Below, one piece after another: positions 1-12,100 of a stretch of DNA of 16,687 nt; the stretch's first letter is position 1; each line of letters opens with the position of its first letter. This stretch comes from Dunaliella salina. Lineage: Eukaryota > Chlorophyta > Chlorophyceae > Chlamydomonadales > Dunaliellaceae. Below the pieces are notes generated by a model. That model made no database searches and was not told the origin of the DNA. It saw only the letters and a program-made list of their open reading frames with translations. Both the position numbers and the translations under genes were made by a program. The stretch lies in contig MU069651.1 of the NCBI GenBank assembly GCA_002284615.2, positions 403,195 to 419,881 on the forward strand, given 5' to 3'.

Positions 1-44
1 ACACACACACACTCACACGCTCTCCTTTCACCATGCACGCACAG

Positions 45-182
45 GAAGAGTATGTGGCCTTAGCCTGTGCCTCTGGCGAGTGGGTTGCTGCCGTGAGGTG
101 CCTGTTGTCCCTGGGCAAACGCCAGCACTTGGCGCGCGCCACGCGCATCACTATGAGTGCAGATGGGCTGCCCTGTGCGAAG
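45..182 (+). CDS. Exon 1 of the window, internal exon
   Basis: The acceptor is ctctcctttcaccatgcacgcacag ending at 44 (pyrimidine-rich before the AG), and the donor gtgggt starts at 183. The 138 nt encode 46 residues in a frame that ends in phase 0 with ...DGLPCAK. The sequence begins EEYVALACASGEWVAAV and continues with a Leu/Arg-rich helix-like stretch (RCLLSLGKRQHLAR), reminiscent of a TPR/HEAT-type helical pair, but no family is recognised. The upstream junction phase cannot be tested; phase 0 is assumed from the frame. Downstream, the last 35-90 nt of this exon together with the donor are repeated several times in intron 1. Confidence 0.78.
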
Positions 183-3100
183 GTGGGTGCTGTCTCTGGA
201 CAAGGGCAGGTGGTTTGCCCTGTGCAACGATAGGTGTTGTCTTGTCTTGGCCATTATCAGGACTCAGCATGATCCAAAAAGATCACCATGAGTGTAGGTG
301 GGCTGCCATGTGCAAAGGTGGGTGCTGTCTTTGGACAAGCATCAGCACTGGGTGTGCGCCACAGACGTCAATGTGAGTGCACGTGGTTTTCCCTGTGCAA
401 AGGTGGGCTGCTCTGTGCCGGATAATTTGACTGTGGGAAGGTTCCCCTGAAGTCCCCGGGCAAACGTCAGGACTTAGCGCGCGCCACACGCTTGACCTTG
501 AGCGCGCATGTTTTTTTTCCCTGCGCAAAGGTATTTTGCGTGACTGCGTGACCAACACTTTTGCCTTGGATTTTGCCAAATGCCCCTTGAAATAGACAAT
601 GCCACTCGCATCACCGTGCGCCCCTATGGTCTGGCCTGAATGATAGTGTGCGGTGTCATGCACTCTTTTCTTAGCCATGTCATCTATTTATTTTGTAGTT
701 CGTTAGTAATTTAGGAATTTAGTTATCTACTTAAAATTGTTGTTCTGGAGTGTGAGTGATGTGTCAATCTGGCTGCACCTTGTGTGTGTTGGGGATCTGC
801 CCTGTGCACAAGTGTGTGCATGCACATGAGCATGCAGGTGGATGCCATGCCTAACTTTCCTTCATTGCATGTACACTCTTGTCACTCACATTGCATGTGA
901 CGCTAAAGCACATTGCACTTGTGTCAAAGGCAAAGGCAGGTGGAAGCTGGTGGTAGTGGTGTTGAGCTTAACATGAATTCACCAGCATGTCTCTCCCCAC
1001 GACCATGCCAAGACACGTGAGCCTGCTTCATAGGACAACATCACGTGTCAGGGGTGCGTGGGCATGTTTTTATGTAGGGCTGGTGTTGCTTTGAAGATGC
1101 ACCAGCCGTGAAAGCATGCTGTGAACAAGTCATATGCACCATGCCAAGATACGTGAGCCTGCTGCACAGGACAACATCACGTCTCAAGGGTGCGTGGGCA
1201 TGTTTTCATGTTTTCATGTATTGCTGGTGTGCTATATAAATTGTACCAATTACGGAAGTGCTTGCTGCTCCCCCCAAAATGTCTGTCATCATCACCAGGA
1301 CAGCATAGTGTGGGTCCACGACAGGATCAAAATGTGTCCTCAGCCATGCACCTGGGGTAATAAAAGCTTGACTCTCGTGTTATGTAACGATGGCCGTTTC
1401 ACATCGCAGGTCGACTCGGCCATGCGCCCCATGAGAGCCAGCATTAAAACGAGAGTTTTGCAAAGGCTTGACTTGGGTGTTGTGCAATGACGACTTTTAT
1501 ACATTGCAGACGGACTTGGGCATGCACCTCAAGGGAGCCAAGCATCAGGACAACAGTAGCAAATGATTTGACTCTAGTTATGCGCAATGATGACTGTTTT
1601 AAATTGCAGATCGACTTGGCCATGCGCCTCATGAGAGCCATCGTCAAAGTCAACATTGGCACAGGCGAGCATGGGCGGCCTGGCGCTAGGGACTGCCCCT
1701 CAGATGAAGATGAGAGGAGCTCAAACTCAACGAAGGGTGAGGCTTAAACAATGCCAGGGGGGTCCAGGGGTGTCATGGAGTTCAAGCAGGATGGGGCAGA
1801 ATGGAATTTAAATGAGATGGAAAGAGGAAGCGTGCAGGCAGGGGGTGCAGGCCTTCTGAGTGTGAGGCTCAGGGGTTACCACTTTCTTATTGCACGACAT
1901 GCAGCCTAGCAGTCATACTTTTTGACTGTTGGCTTATCCTGAAATCCTTATCCTGTTGGCTTTTTTTGGGTGCCAGGGGTTCTGCATGAGCGCACCTTGC
2001 CTTTTTGCGTGAGGTGCAGCTGCACAAGGTTGCCTGCTTATCGTTGTGTCCCTCACTTGCAGATGACAGCAATTGCATGCTGGCTGCTGCCCTCCTCTCC
2101 CTCACACACTGACGCTTGCGCTCCCTCATCATCAGCACATATGGCATCAGCCATCCTCTCACTACCGTCCTTTGATCAAAGCGTCCTTTTTTTTTCCTAC
2201 CTGTCGGCATGCTCCTTACCCACATAACTTGCCCTGCTTATACACTTACAGTCCCTCACAGACAATAACAGCTCACAGGCCTGGCTTAGAGGTTGCTTCT
2301 TCCTGCATGCTCTCTACTTGCTTTCCCCCAGTTTCGCCTCCATTACACAAACATGTCCCGCAAGATAGTAGCAGCCGTGTTCTCGATGCCGCCCGCAAGG
2401 CGGCAGTGAGAATATGGTTGCTGGCATTGGTGAGGGGCACGTATGCGTGGTACACACATGCGTGGCATTTGTTGTGGCAGCATGAATAAGGCTACTGGTG
2501 TCTGCTGCCCTGCTTGCTGCAGCAGCCAAGGTGTTAAAACAGCTGCGTATGCGTTTCACATGCATTTCCCACACATACATGTCCCTGACAGATGGTAGCA
2601 GCCATGTTCTCCCTGCCGCCCTGCCGCCTCTGCGGCAGGCAGTGCCAGCCATGTTTATGCTGCCACAACAAGTGCCTGACATATATATATCCCTCACAAA
2701 TGTGTCCCTCACAGGCGGTAGCAGCTATGTTCTTGATTTCGCGCTGCTGGCCACAGCAGCCACGCTCTTGCTGCCACAATTTCATGCTGCCACACAGGGT
2801 GCCCCACACAAGTGTCATTCACAGACACGTCCCTCACAGACAATAGGAGCCATGTCCTTGATGCTGCCCTGCTGGTTATGCCAAAAAAATGAAGCTGCTA
2901 CCATCTATGTGAGGCACATGTTGTGGCAACATGAATGTTGCAACAACTGTCTGCCGGCCTGCTGGCCACAGCAGCCACGTTCTTGCTGCCTCAACAAGTG
3001 CCTGACATACATGTCCCTCACACACGGTAGCAGCCATGTTCTCTTTGGCAGCCAGCTGTATATGGCTGCCATTGAAGACATGGCCGCTTTTGTCTGTGAG

Positions 3101-6100
3101 GGACGTGTATGAGAAGGACATACGCGAGGCACATGCAGCGGCAGCATGAACGTGGCTGCTGCAGCCAGCAGGCCGGCAGACAGCTGTATCCGTGTTCTTG
3201 TTGCCACAACATGTGCCTCACATAGATGGTAGCAGCCACGTTTTTGATGGCATCGCCTGCAAGGCGGCAGCGAGAATATGGCTGCTTTTGTCTGAGAGGG
3301 ACATGTCTGTGCAGGACACATATTTGAGGCACATGCAGCGGTGGCAGCATGAACGTGGCTGCTGCAATTAGCGAAGGGGCAGTAGCCATGTTCACGCTGC
3401 CACAGCATGTGCCTCACGCATGCGTCCCAAACATGTGTCCTTCACACACGTGTCAATGTCCCTCATAGATGGTGGCAGCCATGTTCTCGCTGCCGCCCTG
3501 CTGGCTGCAGCAGCCATGTTCATGCTGCCACGACTAAGTGCCTCATACACGTGTCCCCCACAGATGCGAGCTGCTGTTGATGTCCTTGCGGCCGCCCTGC
3601 TAGCCGTGGCAGTCAGTGGCAGCCGCTTCGATGCTGCCTCAACAAATGCCACACATACATGTGCCACACATGCACGTCTCTCACATGCACGGGTCTCACT
3701 GATGGTAGCAGCCATGTCCTTGCTGCCACCCTATTGGCCGCAGCGAGGACATGGCTGCCACCATCTGTGAGGGATGCGCATGTCAGGGACATGTATGTGA
3801 GGCGCTTGTGGCAGCATAGATGTGGCTACTGCTGTCTGCTGCCTTGCTGGCTGCAGCAGTTCTTGTCACTGCTGAACGACCCTCACATGCGCGTCCCTCA
3901 CAGATGGTAGCAGCCACGCTCTTGCTGCCATCTATGTGGGACACGTGCAGGCCACGGCAGAGGGACGTACATGTCCTTCACAGACAGTAGCAGCCATGTG
4001 CTCCCTGATGCTCCGCTGGCTGTGGCAGCCGGTAGCATCCACATTCACGCTGCTGCTGCTGCTGCATGAGCCTCACATACATGTCCCACACATGCATGTC
4101 CCTCACAGACGATAGCAGCCATCTTCTCGCTGCTCCCTCTCTAGCTGCAGCAGCTGTGATCTTCTTGCTGCCGCTGCATGCGCCTCACATACATGTTCCA
4201 CACATACATGTCCTTCACAGACAGTAGCATCCATGTTCTCCCTGATGCTCCGCTGGCTGTGGCAGCCGGTAGCATCCACGTTCACGTTGCTGCTGCATGA
4301 GCCTCTCAAACATGCCTTACACATACATTTCCCTTTTTATATGGTGGCAGCCATTTTGTCGCTGTCGCCGTGCTGACCGCGCCAGATGGTGGCAGCCTCG
4401 CCCATGCTGCCACAAGCGCCTCACATACGTGACCCTGACGTACGTGTCCCTTACATACGGTATCAGCCACTTTCATGCTGCTGCCGCATGAGCCTCACAT
4501 ACATGTCCCACACACGCATAACCCTCCACAGATGGTGGCATCCATGTTCTGGTTGCCATCATGCAAGATGGCATCGAGAACATGGCTGCTATTGCCTGTG
4601 AGGGATACGTGTGTGAGGGACACATATGCGAGGCTCATGCGCGGCAACATGAGCATGGCTGGTGCAGCCAGCAGGGCAGCAGACAATAATATCCATGTTC
4701 ATGTTGCGACATCAAGCGCCTCACCTTCATGTCCCACACGCACACGTCCCTCACAGGCGTCCTTCACACACATCCGTGCAGCCATTTTGTCGCTGTCGCC
4801 TTGCTGGCCGCGGCAGACAATAATAGCCATGTTTGTTGCGACACCAAGTGCCTTACGCACATGTCCCACACGCACTCGTCCCTCACACACGGAAGCAGCC
4901 GTCTTCTCGCTGCTCCCTTCCTAGCTGTAGCAGCCATGATCTTCTTGCTGTTGCTGCATGTGCTTCGCATACATGTTCCACATGTACATGTCCCTCGCCA
5001 ACGTGGCAGCCATGTCCTTGCTGCCGCCCTGCTGGCCTAAGTTGGCGGTAGAGCAGCCACGTTGATGCTGCTGCTGCATGAGCATACATGTCCCACACAT
5101 ATATACCGCTCACAGATGTTAGCAGCCATGTCCTGGATGGCGTCGTGCAAGGCAGCATCAAGAACATGGCTGCTATTGCGTGTGAGGGACACGTGCACGA
5201 GGGACACGTATGAGAGGCTCATGCGGCGGCGACACGGACGAGGCGGGTGCAGCCAGCAGGGCGGCAGACAGTAGTAGCATGTTCATGCTGCCACATCAAG
5301 TGCCACATCACGTACATGCCCCACACACACTTGTCCTTCACACACGTCCGTGCAGCCATTTTGTCGCTGTCGCCTTGCTGGCCGCAGCAGATGGTGGCAG
5401 CCATGTCCTGCCACCAGTGCCTTACATACATGTTCCTGACGTACGTGTCCCTCACATATGATATCAGCCACTTTCTTGCTGCCGCTGCATGTGCCTCACA
5501 TACATGTCCCACACATGCATGTCCCTCCACAGATGGTGGCAGCCATGTCCTCGATGGCGTCATGCAAGGTATCATGCAAGATGGCATCAATGACATGGCT
5601 GCTATTGCCTGTGAGGGATACGTGCATGAGGGACACATATGTGAGGCTCATGCAGCGGCGACACGAACGAGGCGGGTGCAGCCAGCAGGGCGGCAGACGA
5701 TAATAGCCATGTTCATGCTGCCACATCAAGGGCCTCACATACATGTTCCACGCACACACTTTTCCTTCACACACGTCCATGCTGCCATTTTGTCGCTGTC
5801 GCCTTGCTGGTCGCGGCAGATGGTGGCAGCCATGTCCATGCTGCCAAAAGTGCCTTACATGCATGTTCCTGACGTACGTGCCCCTCACATACGATATCAG
5901 CCACTTTCATGCTGCTGCTGCATGAGCCACTCACATACATGTCCCACACACACATGTCCCTCACAGACGGGAGCAGCCATGTCCTCGCTGCCGCCCTGCT
6001 GGCTGCGGCACCGAACCTCCCACCCACACTGATGATGGGCAGTGCCTGCCAGATCTTCCTCAGCGCCAGCCGTGCGCTCATCACAGACATGGACTCGTCG

Positions 6101-9100
6101 TGCTTGGCAAACCCAGTCACGTAAGGATGAGTGTTGCTGACTGTGATGCTTGATTGCAGGCACAGACTCGTCGCGTTTAGCAAACCCTGTCACGTACGGG
6201 AGTGATGCTTACAAGATATACCATTGTTGTCTCCGGAGACAGCATACAGGCTTTGTGCTTGTGCTTTGGTTTCCAGTAAATTGTATTGTAAGCACGTTTG
6301 TACCTGGTTTTAAAGGGCTGTTTGATCCACAATATCCTGGTGGAATTTTGTTCACATGCTCATGACAGACATGGACTCGTCAAATTTGGCAAGTCCTATC
6401 GCGTATGGGGGCGTTTCTTGCCTTTTGCCTTAATACTTCAGGATAAGAGACTCGTTGTGCCCAGCAACTCCAGTCATGTACTTCAGGGCAAGTGACTGGT
6501 CATGTTGGCAAACCCAGTCACAAGGATGAGAGATGCCGTCCTTCTATCTCAGCTGAACAAGTGACTCGTCATGTTTGGCCAAGCCAGTCCCCATGAAAGG
6601 AACAGTAGTGCTTAGCTTGTGCCTGGATATTTCAGGACGAGTGACTTGTCATGTTTTGCAAACCTGGCTGTGTAAGGACGAGCTGCTTTCCTTGTGTCTG
6701 GACACTCAATGACAAGTGGATTGTTGTATGTGGCAAACCCGGTCATGTAAGGGAGTCTGTTGCTATCCTTTTGCCTGGGTACGCAAGGACACGTGGCTTG
6801 TCATGTTTAGCAAACTCAGTTATGTAAGGGATTGTTGCTTCGCAAACGACTTGTCCTTGAGTATGTCAGTCTGACAGGTTTGGCAAACCCAGTCACGTAA
6901 GGGAGCGTAATTTGTGTCTGGATACCCTAGGACTAGGGAGGGAGTATTGCTGGCTTTCTGCGGGTGTGTTTCAGGCAGTCTAAGATTGCACAGGGATATC
7001 AGACTTGGATGTGTCATGTGTGGTACACGCCATCACGCTCGTATGGATTTTTCGTTGAGAAAAAATCCAGCAGGTAAATTTTATAATTTTAATAATAGAT
7101 AAAATTAACATGTAATTTTAATAAGTGTATGGTTGTTTACATGTGTAAGGCACTCACCATGTGTGCAAGGCAGGCTTACAATCGACTGCCGATACTCCTT
7201 GAAGCTTTGCTCATGCCCATGAGCAGTTGTGCCATGTTGGTTGCTGTGTGTCTCAGGCCATGCACTGCGGGGCTTCTCAATGCTCTTGGTGATTGGTGTA
7301 AAAAGGAAGCATGACAGGATTGCAAGGAGCTGGCATCTGCTATGACCTGGGGAGGATGCAACGTCTGTGTGACTATGAAGGCGCCCATGCTTTTGTTCGA
7401 CGACATGCGCCATCAAACAATGACTACTGAGCAGCGTCAATGTAAGAGGATGCAACAGTGGTTTACCGCCCCCACATTTGATTTCAGCCATCATGCTTAG
7501 GAATATCAAGTGAGTAAGGGGCAGCCAGATGGAAAGGGAAGATGTAGGTACCTTCATCCATTGTCCCTGTGGTTTCCTGGCAATCACCTTTGAGTTTGGT
7601 AGCTGTTTGGGATGGCACCTGTCATGAGATTCCAAGGCAGGCGTCAACCCTTACTTTTGTGTCCACACCTGGCCCGTATCCATATGCCCGGCCTGTATGA
7701 GCACCTACCTGTACACACTTTTTTTTTTCAAATTTGCTGATCTGTGCCTGGATGTCCACACCTTACCCTGCCCTGTTTGCAGTGACACCAGCTTCCAGGC
7801 ACCTGCCGAGAAAAATGCTTGGCTCAAAGCCCTGAGCTACTTCCTCGACATGGTGCACAGGTAGGGTCGCCAGAGTCCTGGCTGCCAGACACAGCTTGAA
7901 AAAGAAATGCCCTGGCTGCCACTTGAGTCATGCTGCAAACGATGTGCGCAGCCCCTAAAAAATGAGCACAAGCTGTATTGAAAAGGGAAGAGAAGTGGGG
8001 GGGGGAGGGGAAGGGGGGGGGGGGGGGGGTTGTGCAGAATCTTGTAGGCAGTGGTGCATGACTTTCATGTTCACTGCGCAAGCTGCCCCTAATGCGGAGC
8101 TTATTCTTCCGATGCGCACCACTGTGCCTCTGTGAAGCTTGAATCACTCTTGCTTATCTATCTCAGTGTTTGACTTGCGCTTCTTTGTCTCAATGCACAC
8201 TGAGTAGCCCTGTTTTTAAGCAAGACATGCTTTGTTTATCCCTTGACATGCACACCAAGCAGGTCCTGTAAATTGCTAGACATGTTTTTTTTTACTACTC
8301 CTAGTCTAAAGCAAGCTGGTTCTGTATGAAGAGTGCTCTGCTTTGCACCGTCCGCATGTCCTGTTTTGCTCCTTTGTTCCCCCCAAATGCGCAAAGCAGA
8401 GCATGCACACCAGGCTGGCCATATTTTGCTCCTTGAGTGCCCCTCTTATCCAAAGGTCTCAGACTCCCTTAGTAGTCTGGTGAAATCTTGATCTATTGCC
8501 TGTTTACAATTGGATGACAATTTTGATAATTTTAATTGTAACAAAATTGATAAGATTAATTGTAACAGACATCAGATCAAGACACCAGACTCGTAAGAAG
8601 TCCGAGATCTCAGGAAAATAGGGGCTGAAGGAGGTCTCATCCTGAGCGCCTTAGTGTTGGCTGGTTTCCACCCAAAAATAGAAGACATCCTCCTGGCCAA
8701 GGCAGCACCCTGCAGAAGGCAATGAGTAAGCAGCACTTAGGATAGATCCTGGAAAGATCCTGCTTATGACTCATGGTACCAAACTTCTGACAAACTACTT
8801 TAGTACATAGGTAGCCATGGGTATTAAGTATGTAATATCTGAAACGAACTTCCAGGGACTCGCTGAGTCTTGAGCTTACCAAGTTTCTTGCTCAAATTCT
8901 TGGTGATGCTTACCTCATTTCCATTCCTTCGTTCTGCCAAATAGGCCCTCCGAGTCTCTGCGAGCCTCATGCTAGCCGAGGCTCCTGGAGACGGGTGCCC
9001 AACTTGATACATATGGTCTTGGTCTGTGAAAGAACAGAAGACAATATAGGGCTCAATACAAAGGGAAGGTTGGGATTGAGCGTACTTGACCATTACATTC

Positions 9101-12100
9101 TACATGCTGCTCTGTTCTGTTGCCCTGTGGTGAAACCTTTTGTCCAATGATGATGGTGTTGCATTGTTTGTTGGGGAGCCAGGGTCTGGCAGTGAGGGAC
9201 CAGTGGCTGGAATGTTGCACACGAAAATGCATGCTCTCTTGTATGCCTACACAAAAACAGCTTGCTGGATGCGCAGCATGGCATGGCCTGCCATGACAAG
9301 TGTGCTGCTGCTTCTGCTGGTTGTGCTGGTGCTGCTGGTGCTGCTGCCGCTGCTGCTACTGCTGCTGCTTCAGTTGCCGCCTCAAAGGAGGCACGACGTC
9401 CTAGTGCTAGACGTTGAGTATGCACATGCCCTTTTTTTGCTTGCACACAGGAACAAGTGCAAGCTGCCAAATGTCCTAATGTCCTTCAATGCATTTGTAC
9501 ACTGGAATGAAGTTTTGCCCCAAAATTGGCGAAATGTCTGAGTTCCAACCATTGAGTGCCCACATGCCCTTGTGCGCACATGCGTCTGATGTAGATCTGG
9601 TGCATACAAGCTGCTGTGTGCGCTAATGTCCTTTCATGCGCTTGTACATACCAGTGGCCCTGTACGTGCCATATGCAGGAATCAGTGCGAGCTGCTTTGT
9701 GCGCCCACGTTGTCCAACGTGCTTGTATAGAGGAAGCAGCAGCCCTTCATGCGCCTGACACAGGAACCAGTGCATGCCACAGTACAGGGACCACTGTAAG
9801 CTGATGAGTGTGTCCGTGTTTTCCAATGTCCTTGTACACAGGAGCCAGCAGCCCCTCATGCGCCTGACACAGGAACCAGTGCAAGCTGCTGAGTGCACCC
9901 AATTCTCCAATGCCTTCGATTGATCTGGGAGTCTTTGTACAGGAGCTTTAAAGGTTCCTTATCTTTATCTTGCCTGCACTTAAACTCGCCAATATCCTGA
10001 CCTTGTACACTCTGTCCCAGATCACACACTCCAAACTCAACATGCTGCTCCGCAAGTAATCAAACCATGCGCCTGACACAGGAACCAGTGCAAGCTGCTG
10101 AGAGCACCAATCCAAGAAGCTGCAGCCACTGCGCACATGCCCTCTAATTGCCTTGCCACTGGAACCAGTGCAAGCTGCTGAGCATGCCCGTGTTCTGTGA
10201 TTTGTTTCTGTACTGGAACCAGCAGCTCTTGGTGCGCCCTACACAGGAACCAGTGCATGTTGCTGAATGCGCCCCTATTCTCCACTTTGCTTATACACAG
10301 GAACCAGCAGTCCTTTCTGCGCCTTACACACTTGTACACAGGAACCAGTGCAAGTTGCTAAGCACATTCTAGCCTATGTTGGCCAATGCGCTTGTGCGCA
10401 GGGACTGGCAGCTGGATGTGCAGCATGATGCCCACTGTATTGTGAGAGACTGCAGCCACTGCACACATGCCCTTCATGTGCCTGACACAGGACCCAGTGC
10501 AACTCGCTGAACATGCCCATGTCCTTCTATGTGCTTGCATGCAGAAACCAGCGGCTGGATGCGCAGCATGATGCCACAGTACAGCAAGAAGCTACAGCCA
10601 CTGCTGCTGCAGAGAAGGAACAGGCCGCACCCCGAGGCATGGATGTGGCTATGGGTGGTATGGAAGGCGAAGCACCTGCAGCTGCAGCTGCTGCTGCTGG
10701 TGGTGATGCAGGAGCAGAGGATACACACATGGCAGAGGCAGCTGGTGGTGATGGAGAGAGAGAAGAAGACCGCCTCATTGCTGCTGCTCGTGCGCTAGCG
10801 GGGGATGTTCTCCCTAATGCTGGTGGGTTTCTGGGAGATGAGAGGCAGGGGGAGGGGGGGAAGAATGTGGTGCGGGGGGGTGTTGGCGAGAAGAAAGGTA
10901 ATGACCAGGGGAGGGGAGATGGTGTTGAAGAGTGTTGGTGCTGAGGGGGTGGGGGCTGAGCTTTTCAAGATGAAGAGGGAGAACATCCATGTGCTGCTAG
11001 TCAGAGAGGTTGCTGCATAGCAATGGGAGCATGCATGCTTGTTACCAGCATCTAGGCACTTTCTACATGAGGTGCTGCTTGCACTCTTGACGAGCGCCCA
11101 GGCATTTGAGAACGTGCAAGAGTGTTCAAAAGTACCAGTCAGTTCCTTGATCATTACGCAGCACTAAAAGTTTTCGGAGCAGTGCGCAAAAGATAGTTTT
11201 GGGGGAATTTTTGGGGATTTTGGGAAAATTTGGGTGCGCGATGGGGGTGCACAATGGATTTATTAAATCCAACAAGATTTAAGGGTGTGCAGTGGTTACA
11301 GAGCTGTTCTGTATGCAACTTCTGAGGCGCGCTCAGGTTTCAAGAATTTGCCGTGCCAGCTGCTTCAAAGGCTGTGCTTGCCTTACAAACGTTTGCTTTC
11401 ATTGAATTGCACGCTGCCTTTGTTCCCTGTGTGCACTGCTTTTGTATATTTTGCCTTTGAGTATCTGCTCGACAGCAGACCTCAAAGATGTTGAAGTAAC
11501 CACACCTGCTTGCTTCCCTGTGTCCATCCAACCATGCAACTTCAAGCATACCTGCACTTTTCCAAAAGGGGGCGAGGAAGGCCTGAAATGGGGGTGCTTT
11601 TCAAATGTTCCTTGATTATGTGAGTTAAAAACAGCACTTTACAAAACTTTTACCCAAGCGTAGCCCGTGCTCTCCCATCTATAGCACCTAAGCCTGAAAA
11701 GTGCCATCCATGGCCCACCTGCAAAAGGGTCATCTAGTTTTCATCTCCAAATCTCCATTCCTGGCCACCTGCTGCACCAAATTGGGTGTTTTTTGGTAAT
11801 TCAGATTTTTTGTACCAAAAAAATATTCCTGCAAAAAAGAGTGAAAAGACCAAGTGGTAGGTCAGATAAAAAATTTCAGCCCTTTCAGAAAATGCGGCAC
11901 AGGGGGTGCCAAAAAGGTCAACTTTTGACCTTCTTTTTCCCCACTCTCAAACAAGCAGGATGTTAGTGTCCCATATAAGAGTTACAAATTCAAAAATCTG
12001 GGAATAAAAATGGTCCCAAGGTGGAGCTGCTGGACATTTTAGGGTGATCTGAGGCCATGAGAGTGATCTGGGGTCAACCGATTTCCGTCATTTTTTGGTG

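Larger units (their letters stand above)
4351..5960 (+). repeat. Higher-order repeat inside the intron 2 satellite
   Basis: The marker ccattttgtcgctgtcgcc occurs at 4351, 4782, 5356 and 5785, giving spacings of 431, 574 and 429 bp. Between markers the order of sub-blocks is largely shared: a copy of the exon edge, a tgacgtacgtgtcc spacer, a tatcagccactttc block, a hairpin, then gtgcagccagcagggcggca. The most recent expansion of the array therefore seems to have copied blocks of several units, close to exon 3. Confidence 0.7.
2050..5966 (+). repeat. Large satellite in intron 2 made of direct and inverted copies of the exon 3 acceptor edge
   Basis: Most of this 3.9-kb block consists of variants of tccctcacagatggtagcag ccatgttctcgctgccgccc tgctggctgcagcagcc, separated by catacatgtcccacacatgc-type spacers. 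This is the sequence of the exon 3 acceptor (tccctcacag at 5957-5966) and its first roughly 45 coding bases. Clear direct copies lie near 2590, 3010, 3465, 3700, 3900, 4095, 4520, 5110 and 5525. Read like exon 3, many give DGSSHVLAAALLAA or close variants. Reverse-complement copies (gaacatggctgctattgcct gtgaggg type) are interleaved. Copies before about 2500 are strongly decayed. The abundance of gct/gcc/cac triplets and scarcity of stops explains many overlapping spurious ORFs here; none is called as a gene. Confidence 0.88.

Noticed and set aside
1408..1411. AG|GT juxtaposition as a recursive splice site
   Set aside because: The donor half (gtcgac) is poor and the site is simply a diverged decoy of the exon 2 acceptor.
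2314..3417. Several long overlapping ORFs on both strands in the intron 2 satellite
   Set aside because: They translate repeat units in varied frames (DGSSHVL..., MAATICEGHVC...), overlap each other and are explained by stop-poor repeats.
2050..5966. CRISPR-like repeat-spacer array
   Set aside because: Units are degenerate, of variable length, partly inverted and homologous to a coding exon edge; the setting is eukaryotic.
6160..6193. Micro-exon of 34 nt between a tgattgcag acceptor and a gtacgg donor
   Set aside because: Its length would break the frame between exon 3 and exon 4, which already join in phase; it is a copy of the exon 3 tail.
7105..7647. 180-codon minus-strand ORF, the least repetitive long ORF
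   Set aside because: No recognisable domain, no supported splice or promoter context, and one ORF of this length is near chance expectation in 33 kb of both-strand sequence.
9140..9541. 133-codon plus-strand ORF with a poly-Leu stretch resembling a membrane segment
   Set aside because: The Leu run is a CTG microsatellite read in one of three open frames; the block is a degenerate copy of the exon 5 edge and has no own splice or start context.
10823..10897. Extension of exon 5 to the gtaatg donor at 10898
   Set aside because: Phase is compatible, so it is not excluded, but the extra sequence is G-run-rich and intron-like; the shorter form with gtgggt is preferred.
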